Shown piece after piece: positions 1 to 6,436 of a stretch of 11,382 bases of DNA (position 1 is its first letter; each line of letters opens with the position of its first letter). Below the pieces are notes generated by a model. That model searched no databases. It was not told the origin of the DNA and worked only from the letters and a program-made list of their open reading frames with translations. Position numbers and translations under genes: made by a program. Source of the stretch: Fusobacteriaceae bacterium (lineage in GTDB: Bacteria > Fusobacteriota > Fusobacteriia > Fusobacteriales > Fusobacteriaceae); the NCBI GenBank assembly GCA_030625925.1, contig DAOUPY010000020.1, positions 1 through 11,382 of the forward strand, written 5' to 3'.

Positions 1-33
1 ATTTGACAGTTTTAAATTTTTATATAAATCGAA

Positions 34-957
34 TTAATAAAATATACCGCTGGAAAGATATCTTTCTCCTGTATCCATAATGAGAGTTAAGATTTTTTTA
101 CCTTTATTTTCAGGACGTTTAGCCAGGTTTAAGGCAGTAGCTAAGTTTGCCCCGGAAGAGATTCCACCTAGAACTCCCTCCTCCTTAGCTAACCTGTTGG
201 TGATCTCTTGAGCTTCTTCATAGGAGATAGTAGCTATCTCATCCATAACAGACGGGTCAAATGTAGAAGGAATAAATCCGGCACTCATACCCATCCCCTG
301 GATATCGTGGGGACCACTAACTCCTGTAGAGATGAATGGAGCTCTCATCGGTTCCACAGCAACAGTATAAATATCCTTATTTTTTTCTTTTAAATATTTT
401 GCGACCCCTGAAAAACTTCCGCCAGTTCCTGTCCCGCAAACAAAGATGTCTAATTCATCTTTAAAAGTTTCCCAGATCTCAGTTCCGGTAAAATCGTAGT
501 GTGCCATAGGGTTAGCCGGGTTTGAAAATTGATCAGGAGCAAAACTATTAGGATGCTGCTTCATTAATTCATCGAGTTTACATAGGCAGCCTTTCATCCC
601 TTGAGATCCGTCAGTTAAAACTAATTCAGCACCATAGGCGTTTAAAAGCTGTCTTCTCTCTACACTTACGCAGTCAGGCATTACAATGATTAATTTATAT
701 CCTTTTACGGCACAGACCATAGCGAGGCCGATTCCTGTATTTCCACTAGTTGATTCGATAATTGTATCGCCTTTTTTTAATTGTCCATTTTTTTCAGCGA
801 CTTCTATCATGTTTAGAGCTACTCTGTCTTTTACAGAACCAGCAGGGTTAAAAGATTCTAATTTTATATAGATATCTGCATGGGTATCGTTGATATTATT
901 TATTTTTAAAATTGGAGTTCTTCCAACAGTTTCTAAGATATTATTTAATATTTTCAT
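34..957 (-). CDS. cysK: Cysteine synthase (O-acetylserine sulfhydrylase)
   Basis: This 307-residue enzyme of the fold-type II PLP family makes L-cysteine from O-acetylserine and sulfide in the cytoplasm. The PLP lysine is K43 in the N-P-A-G-S-V-K-D-R motif (residues 37-45). The substrate-binding loop T-S-G-N-T-G is at 70-75. The phosphate-cradle loop G-T-G-T-G-G lies near 175-180, and G-I-S-S-G-A-N near 264-270 completes the active site. Length is normal for CysK (about 305-310). The ATG at 955-957 is preceded on the minus strand by GAGGTGG (about 964-970), which fixes the start. It is transcribed away from the WYL gene and is separated from it by 570 bp. No terminator fits in the 33 bases visible after the stop. 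CysM or a cystathionine beta-synthase-like enzyme cannot be wholly excluded, but the motif set and length favour CysK. Confidence 0.95.
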   Translation of the reverse strand: MKILNNILETVGRTPILKINNINDTHADIYIKLESFNPAGSVKDRVALNMIEVAEKNGQLKKGDTIIESTSGNTGIGLAMVCAVKGYKLIIVMPDCVSVERRQLLNAYGAELVLTDGSQGMKGCLCKLDELMKQHPNSFAPDQFSNPANPMAHYDFTGTEIWETFKDELDIFVCGTGTGGSFSGVAKYLKEKNKDIYTVAVEPMRAPFISTGVSGPHDIQGMGMSAGFIPSTFDPSVMDEIATISYEEAQEITNRLAKEEGVLGGISSGANLATALNLAKRPENKGKKILTLIMDTGERYLSSGIFY

Positions 958-998
958 TTTTATCCACCTCTATAATAGTATTTGTTAATTCCAACAAC

Positions 999-1027
999 AG
1001 TATATCATCTATAGATAGAACATTGAA
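999..1027 (-). promoter_or_regulatory. Possible cysK promoter
   Basis: On the minus strand TTCAAT (1022-1027) and TATACT (999-1004) are separated by 17 bases, upstream of the cysK Shine-Dalgarno site. The -35 match is weak. The call rests on spacing and position only. Confidence 0.3.
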
Positions 1028-1184
1028 GTATCAAAAATAAATATTTTTTGTTCTATGAATATATTGAAAAATATTGAAAATAAAGGTATTATATAATTAT
1101 AAATGTTCATAAAAATGGAATTAGTTATTGAAAATAAAAAAATTAAAACCTTTGTCACGAATAGCATAAATAAAAATTGAATTT

Positions 1185-1415
1185 TTGACACGGATATCAC
1201 AGATTAAAATGGATTAACACAGAAAAAACTTAATCACAAAGTAATCGTAAGGATTATAACCAAAGAACTATTAATTTATTCTATAAATATAGAACTTTGA
1301 GAATGAGAGAACACTAAGAAAAACTTTTATGTAACTCTTTTTCTTTTTTCTTAGTGCTGAAAAGAATTTTGAAATCTGTGAAAATTAGATTCTAAAATTG
1401 TTTAATCTGTGTCAA
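1185..1415. repeat. Palindromic intergenic repeat element, copy A
   Basis: This gene-free element has imperfect inverted ends: TTGACACGGAT (1185-1195) and ATCTGTGTCAA (1405-1415) match at 10 of 11 positions when one is reverse-complemented. ACAGATTAAA follows the left end and TTTAATCTGT lies inside the right end. An inner perfect 12-bp inverted repeat, CACTAAGAAAAA (1312-1323) with TTTTTCTTAGTG (1345-1356), sits in the right half. A related module, CACGAAT, occurs just outside at about 1155. The rest of the 958-1527 gap is plain AT-rich sequence with no credible gene. Similar ACACAGATTAA words recur in copy B on the far side of the WYL gene. It could be a MITE-like element or an old palindromic repeat. 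No transposase or clear target-site duplication is visible. Confidence 0.55.
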
Positions 1416-1476
1416 GTGTTTTGACTTTAATTAGGTTTTATTAGCGATATTGGCGGTTTCAAAAAAGGTATTAAAT

Positions 1477-1482
1477 TATAAT
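1477..1482 (+). promoter_or_regulatory. Possible -10 element for the WYL gene
   Basis: A perfect TATAAT lies 45 bases before the ATG at 1528. No good -35 stands at 16-18 bases upstream. A TTGACT at 1421-1426 could serve a separate upstream promoter. Confidence 0.3.
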
Positions 1483-1527
1483 TAAGGACAATTTATTTAT
1501 TGGTTTTTGCATAGGGGGCAAGGAATT

Positions 1528-2361
1528 ATGAAAAAAATAAGAGTTACTATCCCAAAGTATATGGGAGACATATTAAAGTATGATGCTCTAGAATTTGGTC
1601 TAAGTAAAAATTATCTGTTAAATTATTTGGTAAAAAACTATAGTCTGTTAAAAGGGAAAGATATACCTGGATTTGAAGGTGAAAAGGAAATTATTCAATT
1701 TAATTTGAATAAAGAAAACGAGGACTTTTATACAGAAGTATATAATAGGAGTGAGTTTGAAACAGAAGCTTCCCTCATAAGAACTTTAATATATGGATAT
1801 ATTTCTCAATCTAAGGTAATAAGGGAGAGATTTATATTTGAAAAATTAATAGAAAAAATTCAAAGGGGTATTAAAAATAAAAAGAAGATAAAGATTAAGT
1901 TTGAAACAGCCGAAAAAATTGTGAGTCCATATAATGTTTTATATTCTAGTATGGAAGTAAGTAACTATTTGTTTTGTTATTCAGAGGAAGATGGAAATTA
2001 TAAAAACTATAGATTATGTAATATTAAATATGTATACATATTAGATGAAAGCGGATACCCGGGGGAGGCAAAATATCTTAGGAGAGTAAGGGAAGACTTT
2101 GACCCGTTTTTATCCTATGGCCTGTCAGTGGTCATAAGATTAAGCGAAAATGGGAAGGAAAAATATAATAGGATAAAGACTAATCGACCTAAATTGATCG
2201 AAAAATTAGATGATCGATGGATAATAGAAGGGTCCGAGGAAAAAGTGAAGAGGTATTTCTCTTACTTTATGAGTGATGTAGAGATAATATCTCCTCTAAG
2301 CCTAAGGAAATGGTTTTCTACTGAAGCCAAGAAAATGATAGAAATGTATGAATATAAGTAA
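1528..2361 (+). CDS. RHH-RHH-WYL domain transcriptional regulator (predicted)
   Basis: This 277-residue protein is a predicted DNA-binding regulator with a ligand-sensing WYL domain. Residues 1-40 look like a ribbon-helix-helix: a short basic strand (K-I-R-V-T-I-P), then two helices around a G-L-S turn. Residues 53-92 look like a second one (strand I-I-Q-F-N-L, then two helices). Residues about 108-172 fit a WYL domain, with strand I-K-I-K-F, a V-S-P-Y element, N-Y-L-F-C-Y in place of the usual W-Y-L, and Y-R-L-C-N-I-K-Y-V matching the R-L-x-x-I-x-x-V strand. Residues about 198-275 fit the WYL C-terminal extension, ending in S-P-L-S-L-R-K-W-F. I chose the ATG at 1528 over the upstream TTG at 1507 because GGGGGCAAGGA sits just before it. 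It stands alone, with repeats on both sides. Such regulators are known near phage-defence and CRISPR loci, but no such system is visible here. Its target and ligand are unknown. Confidence 0.7.
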   Translation: MKKIRVTIPKYMGDILKYDALEFGLSKNYLLNYLVKNYSLLKGKDIPGFEGEKEIIQFNLNKENEDFYTEVYNRSEFETEASLIRTLIYGYISQSKVIRERFIFEKLIEKIQRGIKNKKKIKIKFETAEKIVSPYNVLYSSMEVSNYLFCYSEEDGNYKNYRLCNIKYVYILDESGYPGEAKYLRRVREDFDPFLSYGLSVVIRLSENGKEKYNRIKTNRPKLIEKLDDRWIIEGSEEKVKRYFSYFMSDVEIISPLSLRKWFSTEAKKMIEMYEYK

Positions 2362-2399
2362 TAAAGAGTTAGGGATTAATAGAAAAAAGAATTTTTTTT

Positions 2400-2655
2400 A
2401 GTCGCAGATTGCACAGATTGACGCAGATTAAAAAAGGATGTTTTTAAAAAAAATTAAAGAAGAGGTAGAGAATTAACACGATTTATCCCTTGCTGCAGAA
2501 GACTCATTAATATGAACTTTAGTTTTAATAATAGACATTATAAAATTTCTAAAGATAGCAGACTATGACTACAAAATTTAACTGCGGTTCACACTCTCTA
2601 TTCGTGTTAATTAGCATAATTCGCGGTAAAAAAATAAGGTTCTAGTCTGTGTCAA
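2400..2655. repeat. Palindromic intergenic repeat element, copy B
   Basis: This element fills most of the 390-base gap after the WYL gene. Three tandem-like words (CGCAGATT, CACAGATT, CGCAGATT) occupy 2403-2429. Nested inverted repeats follow: GACGCAGATTA (2420-2430) pairs with TAGTCTGTGTC (2643-2653) at 9 of 11 positions, and AATTAACACGA (2471-2481) pairs perfectly with TCGTGTTAATT (2602-2612). The right half also carries ATTCGTG...AATTCGCGG (about 2600-2625). Words of the ACACAGATTAA and TTCGTGTTAATT types are, as I recall, common dispersed intergenic repeats in several bacterial phyla. No open reading frame of interest lies inside. Confidence 0.55.
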
Positions 2656-2681
2656 AAAAGAGAGTCGAAAGACTCTCTTTT
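2656..2681 (-). terminator. Rho-independent terminator of the flavodoxin gene
   Basis: A perfect 11-bp stem (2656-2666 with 2671-2681) closes a 4-base loop (GAAA on the plus strand). On the minus strand it is followed by a run of Ts (2654-2659 are A on the plus strand). It lies 70 bases after the flavodoxin stop. The right arm ends in TTTT on the plus strand, so it may also stop transcription coming from the WYL gene. Confidence 0.85.
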
Positions 2682-2751
2682 AATAAACTAATAATATTTA
2701 TATGATTTTAAGAAAGCCCATTTTTCTCTTTAAACTATAGTTATGAATTTA

Positions 2752-3240
2752 TTACATCTCTTTTTTTAATTGTTCTACCCAATTTTCAATTCTTGTAGAA
2801 GTCATGTCATCTTGATTATTTATATCTAATGCAAGTCCCATTAAATTATTATTTTTCAAGGCTCTACTATCACTAAAATTATAGCTGTCTCTAGAAGTGA
2901 ATCCTATTATTTGACCGCCAGCCTCGGTAACAGCTTCACCGATGATACCTAAAGCATCACAAAAAGTATCTGCATATGCATCTTGGTCACCAGTTCCAAA
3001 GATTCCTACTTTTTTCCCTGCTAGATTCATTTTTTTTAAATTCTCTATTTCATCGTTCCATTCATCTTGAAGATCTCCGTATCCCCACGTAGAAGATCCT
3101 AATAAGATTAGATCAAAATTCTCTATATTTGTTAGACCTTGGGAGATGGGAACAGCCCCTACATTAAAAATTTCACCTAATTTTTCTGCTATTAAAGCTG
3201 TGTCACCCATTGTACTTCCATAATAAATTCCTACCTTCAT
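2752..3240 (-). CDS. fldA: Flavodoxin, long-chain type
   Basis: This 162-residue FMN protein is a soluble low-potential electron carrier that can replace ferredoxin. The phosphate-binding loop G-S-T-M-G-D-T is at 8-14. The first isoalloxazine loop, S-S-T-W-G-Y-G-D-L-Q-D-E-W, is at 49-61 and contains the expected tryptophan (W52). The second, F-G-T-G-D-Q-D-A-Y-A-D, is at 81-91 and contains the stacking tyrosine (Y89). The insertion after the fifth strand (about 115-140) marks the long-chain class, and the length is usual for it (about 160-175). The ATG at 3238-3240 is preceded by GGAGGATAAG on the minus strand. It has its own terminator at 2656-2681 and is divergent from the chorismate synthase-like gene. 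The partner reductase or oxidoreductase is not in the window. Confidence 0.95.
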   Translation of the reverse strand: MKVGIYYGSTMGDTALIAEKLGEIFNVGAVPISQGLTNIENFDLILLGSSTWGYGDLQDEWNDEIENLKKMNLAGKKVGIFGTGDQDAYADTFCDALGIIGEAVTEAGGQIIGFTSRDSYNFSDSRALKNNNLMGLALDINNQDDMTSTRIENWVEQLKKEM

Positions 3241-3321
3241 CTTATCCTCCTTCTTATTTTTTTTACAAAAAGATTATGAAATTTAGTATATTCTTTGGAA
3301 AAACAAAGCTTTTCTAAAGAT

Positions 3322-3348
3322 ATTATAGTGTTGTATTTTGATTTTCAA
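3322..3348 (-). promoter_or_regulatory. Candidate flavodoxin promoter
   Basis: On the minus strand TTGAAA (3343-3348) and a perfect TATAAT (3322-3327) are separated by 15 bases, somewhat shorter than the optimum. This would give a leader of about 75 bases. The -35 overlaps the left arm of the dyad at 3347-3382. Confidence 0.4.
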
Positions 3349-3382
3349 ACCTTTTGTATAATGGAATTATATACAAGGGTTT
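3347..3382. promoter_or_regulatory. Long dyad between two divergent genes (possible operator)
   Basis: AAACCTTTTGTATA (3347-3360) and TATACAAGGGTTT (3370-3382) pair over 13 positions with one G-U pair and one bulged T, around a 9-base centre. The core is TTGTATA...TATACAA. A TATAAT (3357-3362) reading towards the CS-like gene lies within it, and the candidate flavodoxin -35 overlaps its left edge. No T-run follows on the plus strand, so an operator is more likely than a terminator. I cannot assign it to a known regulator family. Confidence 0.45.
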
Positions 3383-3464
3383 AAATTTTGTCAAGAGAAA
3401 AATAAATATAGTTTAACTAGGATATATAGATTCATTTAGAATTTTAGGAGGTATCAGCAAAAAA

Positions 3465-3473
3465 TGTTATAAT
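3465..3473 (+). promoter_or_regulatory. Extended -10 promoter for the CS-like gene
   Basis: TGTTATAAT is a TGn-TATAAT extended -10 element. It would start transcription near 3480, leaving about 27 bases before the ATG at 3507 with the GGAGG at 3496-3500 inside the leader. No strong -35 is present, as is common for extended -10 promoters. Confidence 0.45.
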
Positions 3474-3506
3474 TTGTTATAAAATTATAGATAACGGAGG
3501 AATAAG

Positions 3507-4187
3507 ATGAAATTTGGTAAAAATATGACAGTGGAGATAGTTAAGATAGAAAATGGAGTTAAGTTAAGGGTAGGAGGAGTAAAGAAAGGGATATCTATTA
3601 CACCTACAGATTTTGGAATGGATCTGCATAGGAGAAAGATGGAAGGTGTCACGGTAGATCCCAGAGAAGAGATCGATGTAGTCCAAGGAATAAAAGATGA
3701 GATGACTACGGGAGAAGATGTTATTTTTGAATATTTACATGGAGATGAATTATCCGCTGTAGTCTTGGCTGGAACCATAGCAAAGAAACATATACCATAT
3801 GAATTGAAAGCATTAGCTGTAGAGATAGGTGGGATAAGTGCAGTGGAGCAGAACAAGGAATATATAACTATAGCTATCCAAAAAATGTTAGGGACAAATG
3901 ACTCTATAGGTGGAGCTGTGGAATGTATTCTTCCATATAACTTAGATTTAAATCCTATTAAAGGTGAGTTTTCATGGATCATCCATAATCTTATGAAAGA
4001 GGTAAGTGCCATTGAATTTGGCAATGGTGTAAAAGACAGCCGGTCAAATGCAAAGGAGTATCAATTAAGTAAGAATAAAATCTTGGTAACCTTTGGACCC
4101 CATATGAAAGATATGAATAAAATTCCATGTTTAGCAGGAGTTAGAGATGTAATAGTAGACTCTATTTTGGCCGTTGTGTTGTTATAG
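3507..4187 (+). CDS. Chorismate synthase-like protein, short and probably non-catalytic
   Basis: I read this 226-residue protein as a divergent homologue of chorismate synthase (AroC), from a manual comparison with remembered family motifs. Collinear matches are G-V-x-x-G-I-S-I-T (24-32), D-L-H-R-R-K (39-44), R-E-E-I-D-V-V-Q-G then M-T-T-G (53-69; family R-x-E-x-D-x-V-x-x-x-S-G...T-T-G), L-A-G-T-I-A-K-K (87-94), E-I-G-G-I (106-110), D-S-I-G-G-A-V-E (132-139), and I-P-C followed by V-R-D-V...L-A-V-V-L (206-225; family H-D-P-C...R-A-V-P). AroC is usually 350-400 residues. Missing here are the F-G-E-S-H-G histidine motif (K-I-E-N-G instead), the R-P-G-H-A-D block with the second histidine, the flavin-binding G-G-I-S-N-G region, and the aspartate of R-H-D-P. 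The frame is intact, which argues against a dead gene. GGAGG at 3496-3500 sets the ATG. Its role is unknown. Confidence 0.6.
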   Translation: MKFGKNMTVEIVKIENGVKLRVGGVKKGISITPTDFGMDLHRRKMEGVTVDPREEIDVVQGIKDEMTTGEDVIFEYLHGDELSAVVLAGTIAKKHIPYELKALAVEIGGISAVEQNKEYITIAIQKMLGTNDSIGGAVECILPYNLDLNPIKGEFSWIIHNLMKEVSAIEFGNGVKDSRSNAKEYQLSKNKILVTFGPHMKDMNKIPCLAGVRDVIVDSILAVVLL

Positions 4188-4243
4188 TGTTTTAAGAGCG
4201 AAAACAGGTCATCATATAAGGAAATAGAAAAACTATTATATAT

Positions 4244-4264
4244 ATAATGAATGCTTATCATTAT
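4244..4264. promoter_or_regulatory. Small dyad upstream of the glm operon
   Basis: ATAATGA (4244-4250) and TCATTAT (4258-4264) form a perfect 7-bp inverted repeat around a 7-base centre. The half-sites resemble those of Fur-type boxes, but the spacing is wrong for a canonical one. It lies in the 352-base gap between the CS-like gene and glmS. That gap otherwise holds the terminator and promoter listed below and no credible gene. Confidence 0.3.
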
Positions 4265-4383
4265 TTGAGATGAAAAAAATGGGGCGTCAAATGTTACATT
4301 GTGTTGATTTATCAAATAAAACGAATTAAAAGCAAACAAAAGAGGGTTAGCTTAGAATTATATAAGAAAAATTAAGAACGACT

Positions 4384-4437
4384 AAATACCAAGTATATAC
4401 TAGATAAATAATTAGTATATTTTGGTATTTTTATTTT
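4384..4437 (+). terminator. Hairpin terminator upstream of glmS
   Basis: AAATACCAA plus ATATACTA (4384-4402) pair with TAGTATAT plus TTGGTATTT (4413-4430). This gives 17 base pairs with a small internal loop (GT opposite T) and a 10-base loop. A T-rich tail, TTATTTT, follows. It lies 196 bases after the CS-like stop and just before the glm promoter. It therefore most likely insulates the operon from upstream transcription, although an attenuator role is possible if a further upstream promoter exists. Confidence 0.65.
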
Positions 4438-4452
4438 GTATATTTCCATGTA

Positions 4453-4481
4453 TTGTATTTTGTTTTGAAATTGATTAGAAT
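4453..4481 (+). promoter_or_regulatory. Promoter of the glm-gltS-murI-mal operon
   Basis: TTGTAT (4453-4458), a 17-base spacer and TAGAAT (4476-4481) make a good sigma70-type promoter. The predicted start near 4488 gives a leader of about 52 bases ending in TGGAGG before glmS. It lies directly after the hairpin terminator. Confidence 0.55.
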
Positions 4482-4539
4482 GGTTACACAAAGAGAAAAT
4501 AAAAACAAAAAACTAATAAATAATTTTTGGAGGTCAAAA

Positions 4540-4959
4540 ATGGAAAATGGAAAAACTATAGTAATCGGAGTAATTGGATCGGACTGTCATGCAGTTGGAA
4601 ACAAGATTATTGATCATGTATTAACACAACAAGGATTTAATGTAATCAACGTAGGTGTTATTTCACCACAAGAAGACTTTATAAATGCAGCAGTAGAAAC
4701 AGACGCAGATGCAATCATCATCTCTTCATTATATGGTCATGGAGAATTAGACTGTCAAGGATTTAAAGCAAAATGTAATGAAGCTGGATTACAAGATGTA
4801 AAATTATATGTTGGTGGAAACATCGTAGTTGGAAAGCAAGAATGGAATGCAGTTGAAGCTAGATTTAAAGAGATGGGATTTGACAGAGTATACAAGCCAG
4901 GAACACCTATTGAAGTTACAGCAGAAGATATGAAAAAAGATTTAGGAATGGTTAAGTAA
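4540..4959 (+). CDS. glmS: Glutamate mutase sigma (S) subunit, cobalamin-binding
   Basis: This 139-residue small subunit of adenosylcobalamin-dependent glutamate mutase (EC 5.4.99.1) joins GlmE to convert L-glutamate into (2S,3S)-3-methylaspartate. The base-off/His-on cobalamin signature D-x-H-x-x-G is complete at D15, H17 and G20. The second element, S-S-L, is at 62-64 and the G-G of the third is at 92-93. H17 is expected to ligate cobalt. Length matches the clostridial subunit (137). The reading frame stays open upstream to 4453, but that extra 29 residues would overlap the promoter. The ATG at 4540 has TGGAGG at 4528-4533, so I start there. It is the first gene of the operon, 47 bases before glmL. 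No cobalamin riboswitch is recognisable in the leader. Confidence 0.97.
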   Translation: MENGKTIVIGVIGSDCHAVGNKIIDHVLTQQGFNVINVGVISPQEDFINAAVETDADAIIISSLYGHGELDCQGFKAKCNEAGLQDVKLYVGGNIVVGKQEWNAVEARFKEMGFDRVYKPGTPIEVTAEDMKKDLGMVK

Positions 4960-5006
4960 TTAAAATTAAAAAAAATGATACACTATTAAAATTAGGAGTG
5001 GTAGAA

Positions 5007-6422
5007 ATGAATGCCTACTTATTGATTGACTTTGGAAGTACCTATACTAAATTGACCGCAGTTGATATAGCGACTGAAGAGATACTGGCTACTGCTAAAG
5101 ATGTAACTACAGTTGAAGATGACATAATGATAGGTTTTAAAAAAGCATATCAAAAACTTAAATTGTGGATAGAAGAAGAAAAAAAAATAAAATTTGATGA
5201 TATTAATTTTATTAAAAAAATAGCTTGTTCTTCAGCCGCCGGCGGATTAAAGATGTATGCAATAGGACTTGTTCCTGAACTTACAGCAGATGCCGCTAAA
5301 AAGGCAGCCTTAGGTGCAGGTGCTAGAGTTATGAAAACTTATTCTTATGAATTAAATAAAAGTGAAATTGAAGAAATAAAAAATTCAAATGCCGATATAT
5401 TATTGTTAGCAGGTGGAACAGATGGTGGAAATAAAAAGTGTATCATACATAATGCTAAGTTAATAGCAGATGTAAAGATAGAGATACCTGTGTTGCTGGC
5501 TGGAAATAAAAGTGCTAATGATGAAATTATAGAGATATTTGAAAATGCAAATATAGATTATATAGTAACAGAAAATGTTATGCCAAAATTAAACAAGATA
5601 AATGAAAAACCAACAAGGGAAGCCATAAGAAATATATTTATGACAAAGATAGTAGAGGCTAAAGGGATGAAAAATGCCGAAAACTTTATATCTGGAATAC
5701 TTATGCCTACTCCAGCAGCGGTACTAAAAGCTGCAGAAGTCCTTGCTCTTGGCAGTGACGACGAAGATGGATTGGGGAACTTAATGGTTATAGATATAGG
5801 TGGTGCTACAACGGATATCCACTCATTAGCAGAAGGAGATCCTAGTAATGCAGGTGTAATTCCAAGAGGTTTAGAAGAACCTTTTGCGAAAAGAACTGTT
5901 GAAGGAGATCTTGGAATGAGATACTCTGCACTATCGTTATTAGAAGCAGCAGGAACAAAAAAAATAAGAAGGTATCTGCATGATGATCATAAAGAGATTG
6001 ATGTAAAAGCTCACTGTAATCATAGACACGAAAATATAATGATGGTTCCACAAACATCAGAAGAGATATTTTTCGATGAAGCTATGGCAGGAGCAGGAAC
6101 AGAAATTGCAATGATAAGACATTGTGGATGGCTGGAAAGTGTATTTACCCCAATGGGAGTAATGTACTATCAGCATGGAAAAGACCTTTTAGATGTTAAA
6201 TATGTAATTGGAACAGGTGGAGTACTGGTACACAGTAAAAACCCTAGAAATATACTGGAAGCAGGGGAATTTAATAAAGAACAGCCTGTACATCTATTAC
6301 CTAGAGCACCGAATTATTTAATTGACAGTACATACATATTATCAGCTATGGGACTCCTTGCAGGAGAAAATCCAGATATGGCAGTAAGAATAATGAAAAA
6401 ATATCTTGAGAAAGTTAATTAG
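5007..6422 (+). CDS. glmL: GlmL/MutL, glutamate mutase-associated ASKHA protein
   Basis: This 471-residue protein of the MutL family is encoded between the two mutase subunits. It has the actin/Hsp70/hexokinase ATPase fold, with phosphate-1 loop D-F-G-S-T-Y-T-K at 8-15, a conserved L-L-A-G-G-T-D-G-G-N-K stretch near 133-143, and phosphate-2 loop V-I-D-I-G-G-A-T-T-D at 261-270. It is not needed for the mutase reaction itself. The family is thought to act as a chaperone or reactivase for the cobalamin enzyme, which is inference from fold and linkage. Length is normal (about 460). I chose the ATG at 5007 over the GTG at 4998 because TTAGGAG at about 4992-4998 is correctly spaced from the ATG and overlaps the GTG. 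Its stop codon runs into the AGGAGG of glmE, which suggests translational coupling. Confidence 0.93.
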   Translation: MNAYLLIDFGSTYTKLTAVDIATEEILATAKDVTTVEDDIMIGFKKAYQKLKLWIEEEKKIKFDDINFIKKIACSSAAGGLKMYAIGLVPELTADAAKKAALGAGARVMKTYSYELNKSEIEEIKNSNADILLLAGGTDGGNKKCIIHNAKLIADVKIEIPVLLAGNKSANDEIIEIFENANIDYIVTENVMPKLNKINEKPTREAIRNIFMTKIVEAKGMKNAENFISGILMPTPAAVLKAAEVLALGSDDEDGLGNLMVIDIGGATTDIHSLAEGDPSNAGVIPRGLEEPFAKRTVEGDLGMRYSALSLLEAAGTKKIRRYLHDDHKEIDVKAHCNHRHENIMMVPQTSEEIFFDEAMAGAGTEIAMIRHCGWLESVFTPMGVMYYQHGKDLLDVKYVIGTGGVLVHSKNPRNILEAGEFNKEQPVHLLPRAPNYLIDSTYILSAMGLLAGENPDMAVRIMKKYLEKVN

Positions 6423-6436
6423 GAGGATCATATTAA

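Noticed and set aside
1009..1200. A 63-residue hydrophobic minus-strand reading frame in the gap upstream of cysK
   Set aside because: It has low-complexity AT-rich composition and no Shine-Dalgarno site, and it overlaps the repeat and the cysK promoter region.
1185..2655. A complete insertion sequence or composite transposon
   Set aside because: No transposase is present, the end repeats are degenerate and no target-site duplication is evident.
3446..3472. A leader peptide after AGGAGG at 3446-3451
   Set aside because: The ATG at 3464 is followed by one codon and a stop, and the spacing of 12 bases is long. It is probably chance.
3485..4024. A 179-residue minus-strand reading frame opposite the CS-like gene
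   Set aside because: It is a shadow of the real gene: its composition is antisense-like, it has no ribosome site, and the plus frame carries the family motifs.
3507..4187. A decayed aroC pseudogene
   Set aside because: There is one uninterrupted frame with its own Shine-Dalgarno site and promoter, and the missing blocks are clean internal losses rather than frameshifts. A recent pseudogene is unlikely.
4244..4264. A canonical Fur box
   Set aside because: The half-sites are similar, but the spacer is 7 instead of 3 bases, so it does not overlay the 19-bp consensus.
4453..4539. An upstream extension of glmS from a TTG at 4453
   Set aside because: It would start inside the promoter -35, lacks a Shine-Dalgarno site and adds 29 residues absent from known GlmS. 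The ATG at 4540 has TGGAGG and fits the family length.
4188..4539. A cobalamin riboswitch ahead of the B12-dependent mutase
   Set aside because: I find no recognisable B12-box or multi-helix leader. The predicted leader is only about 52 bases.
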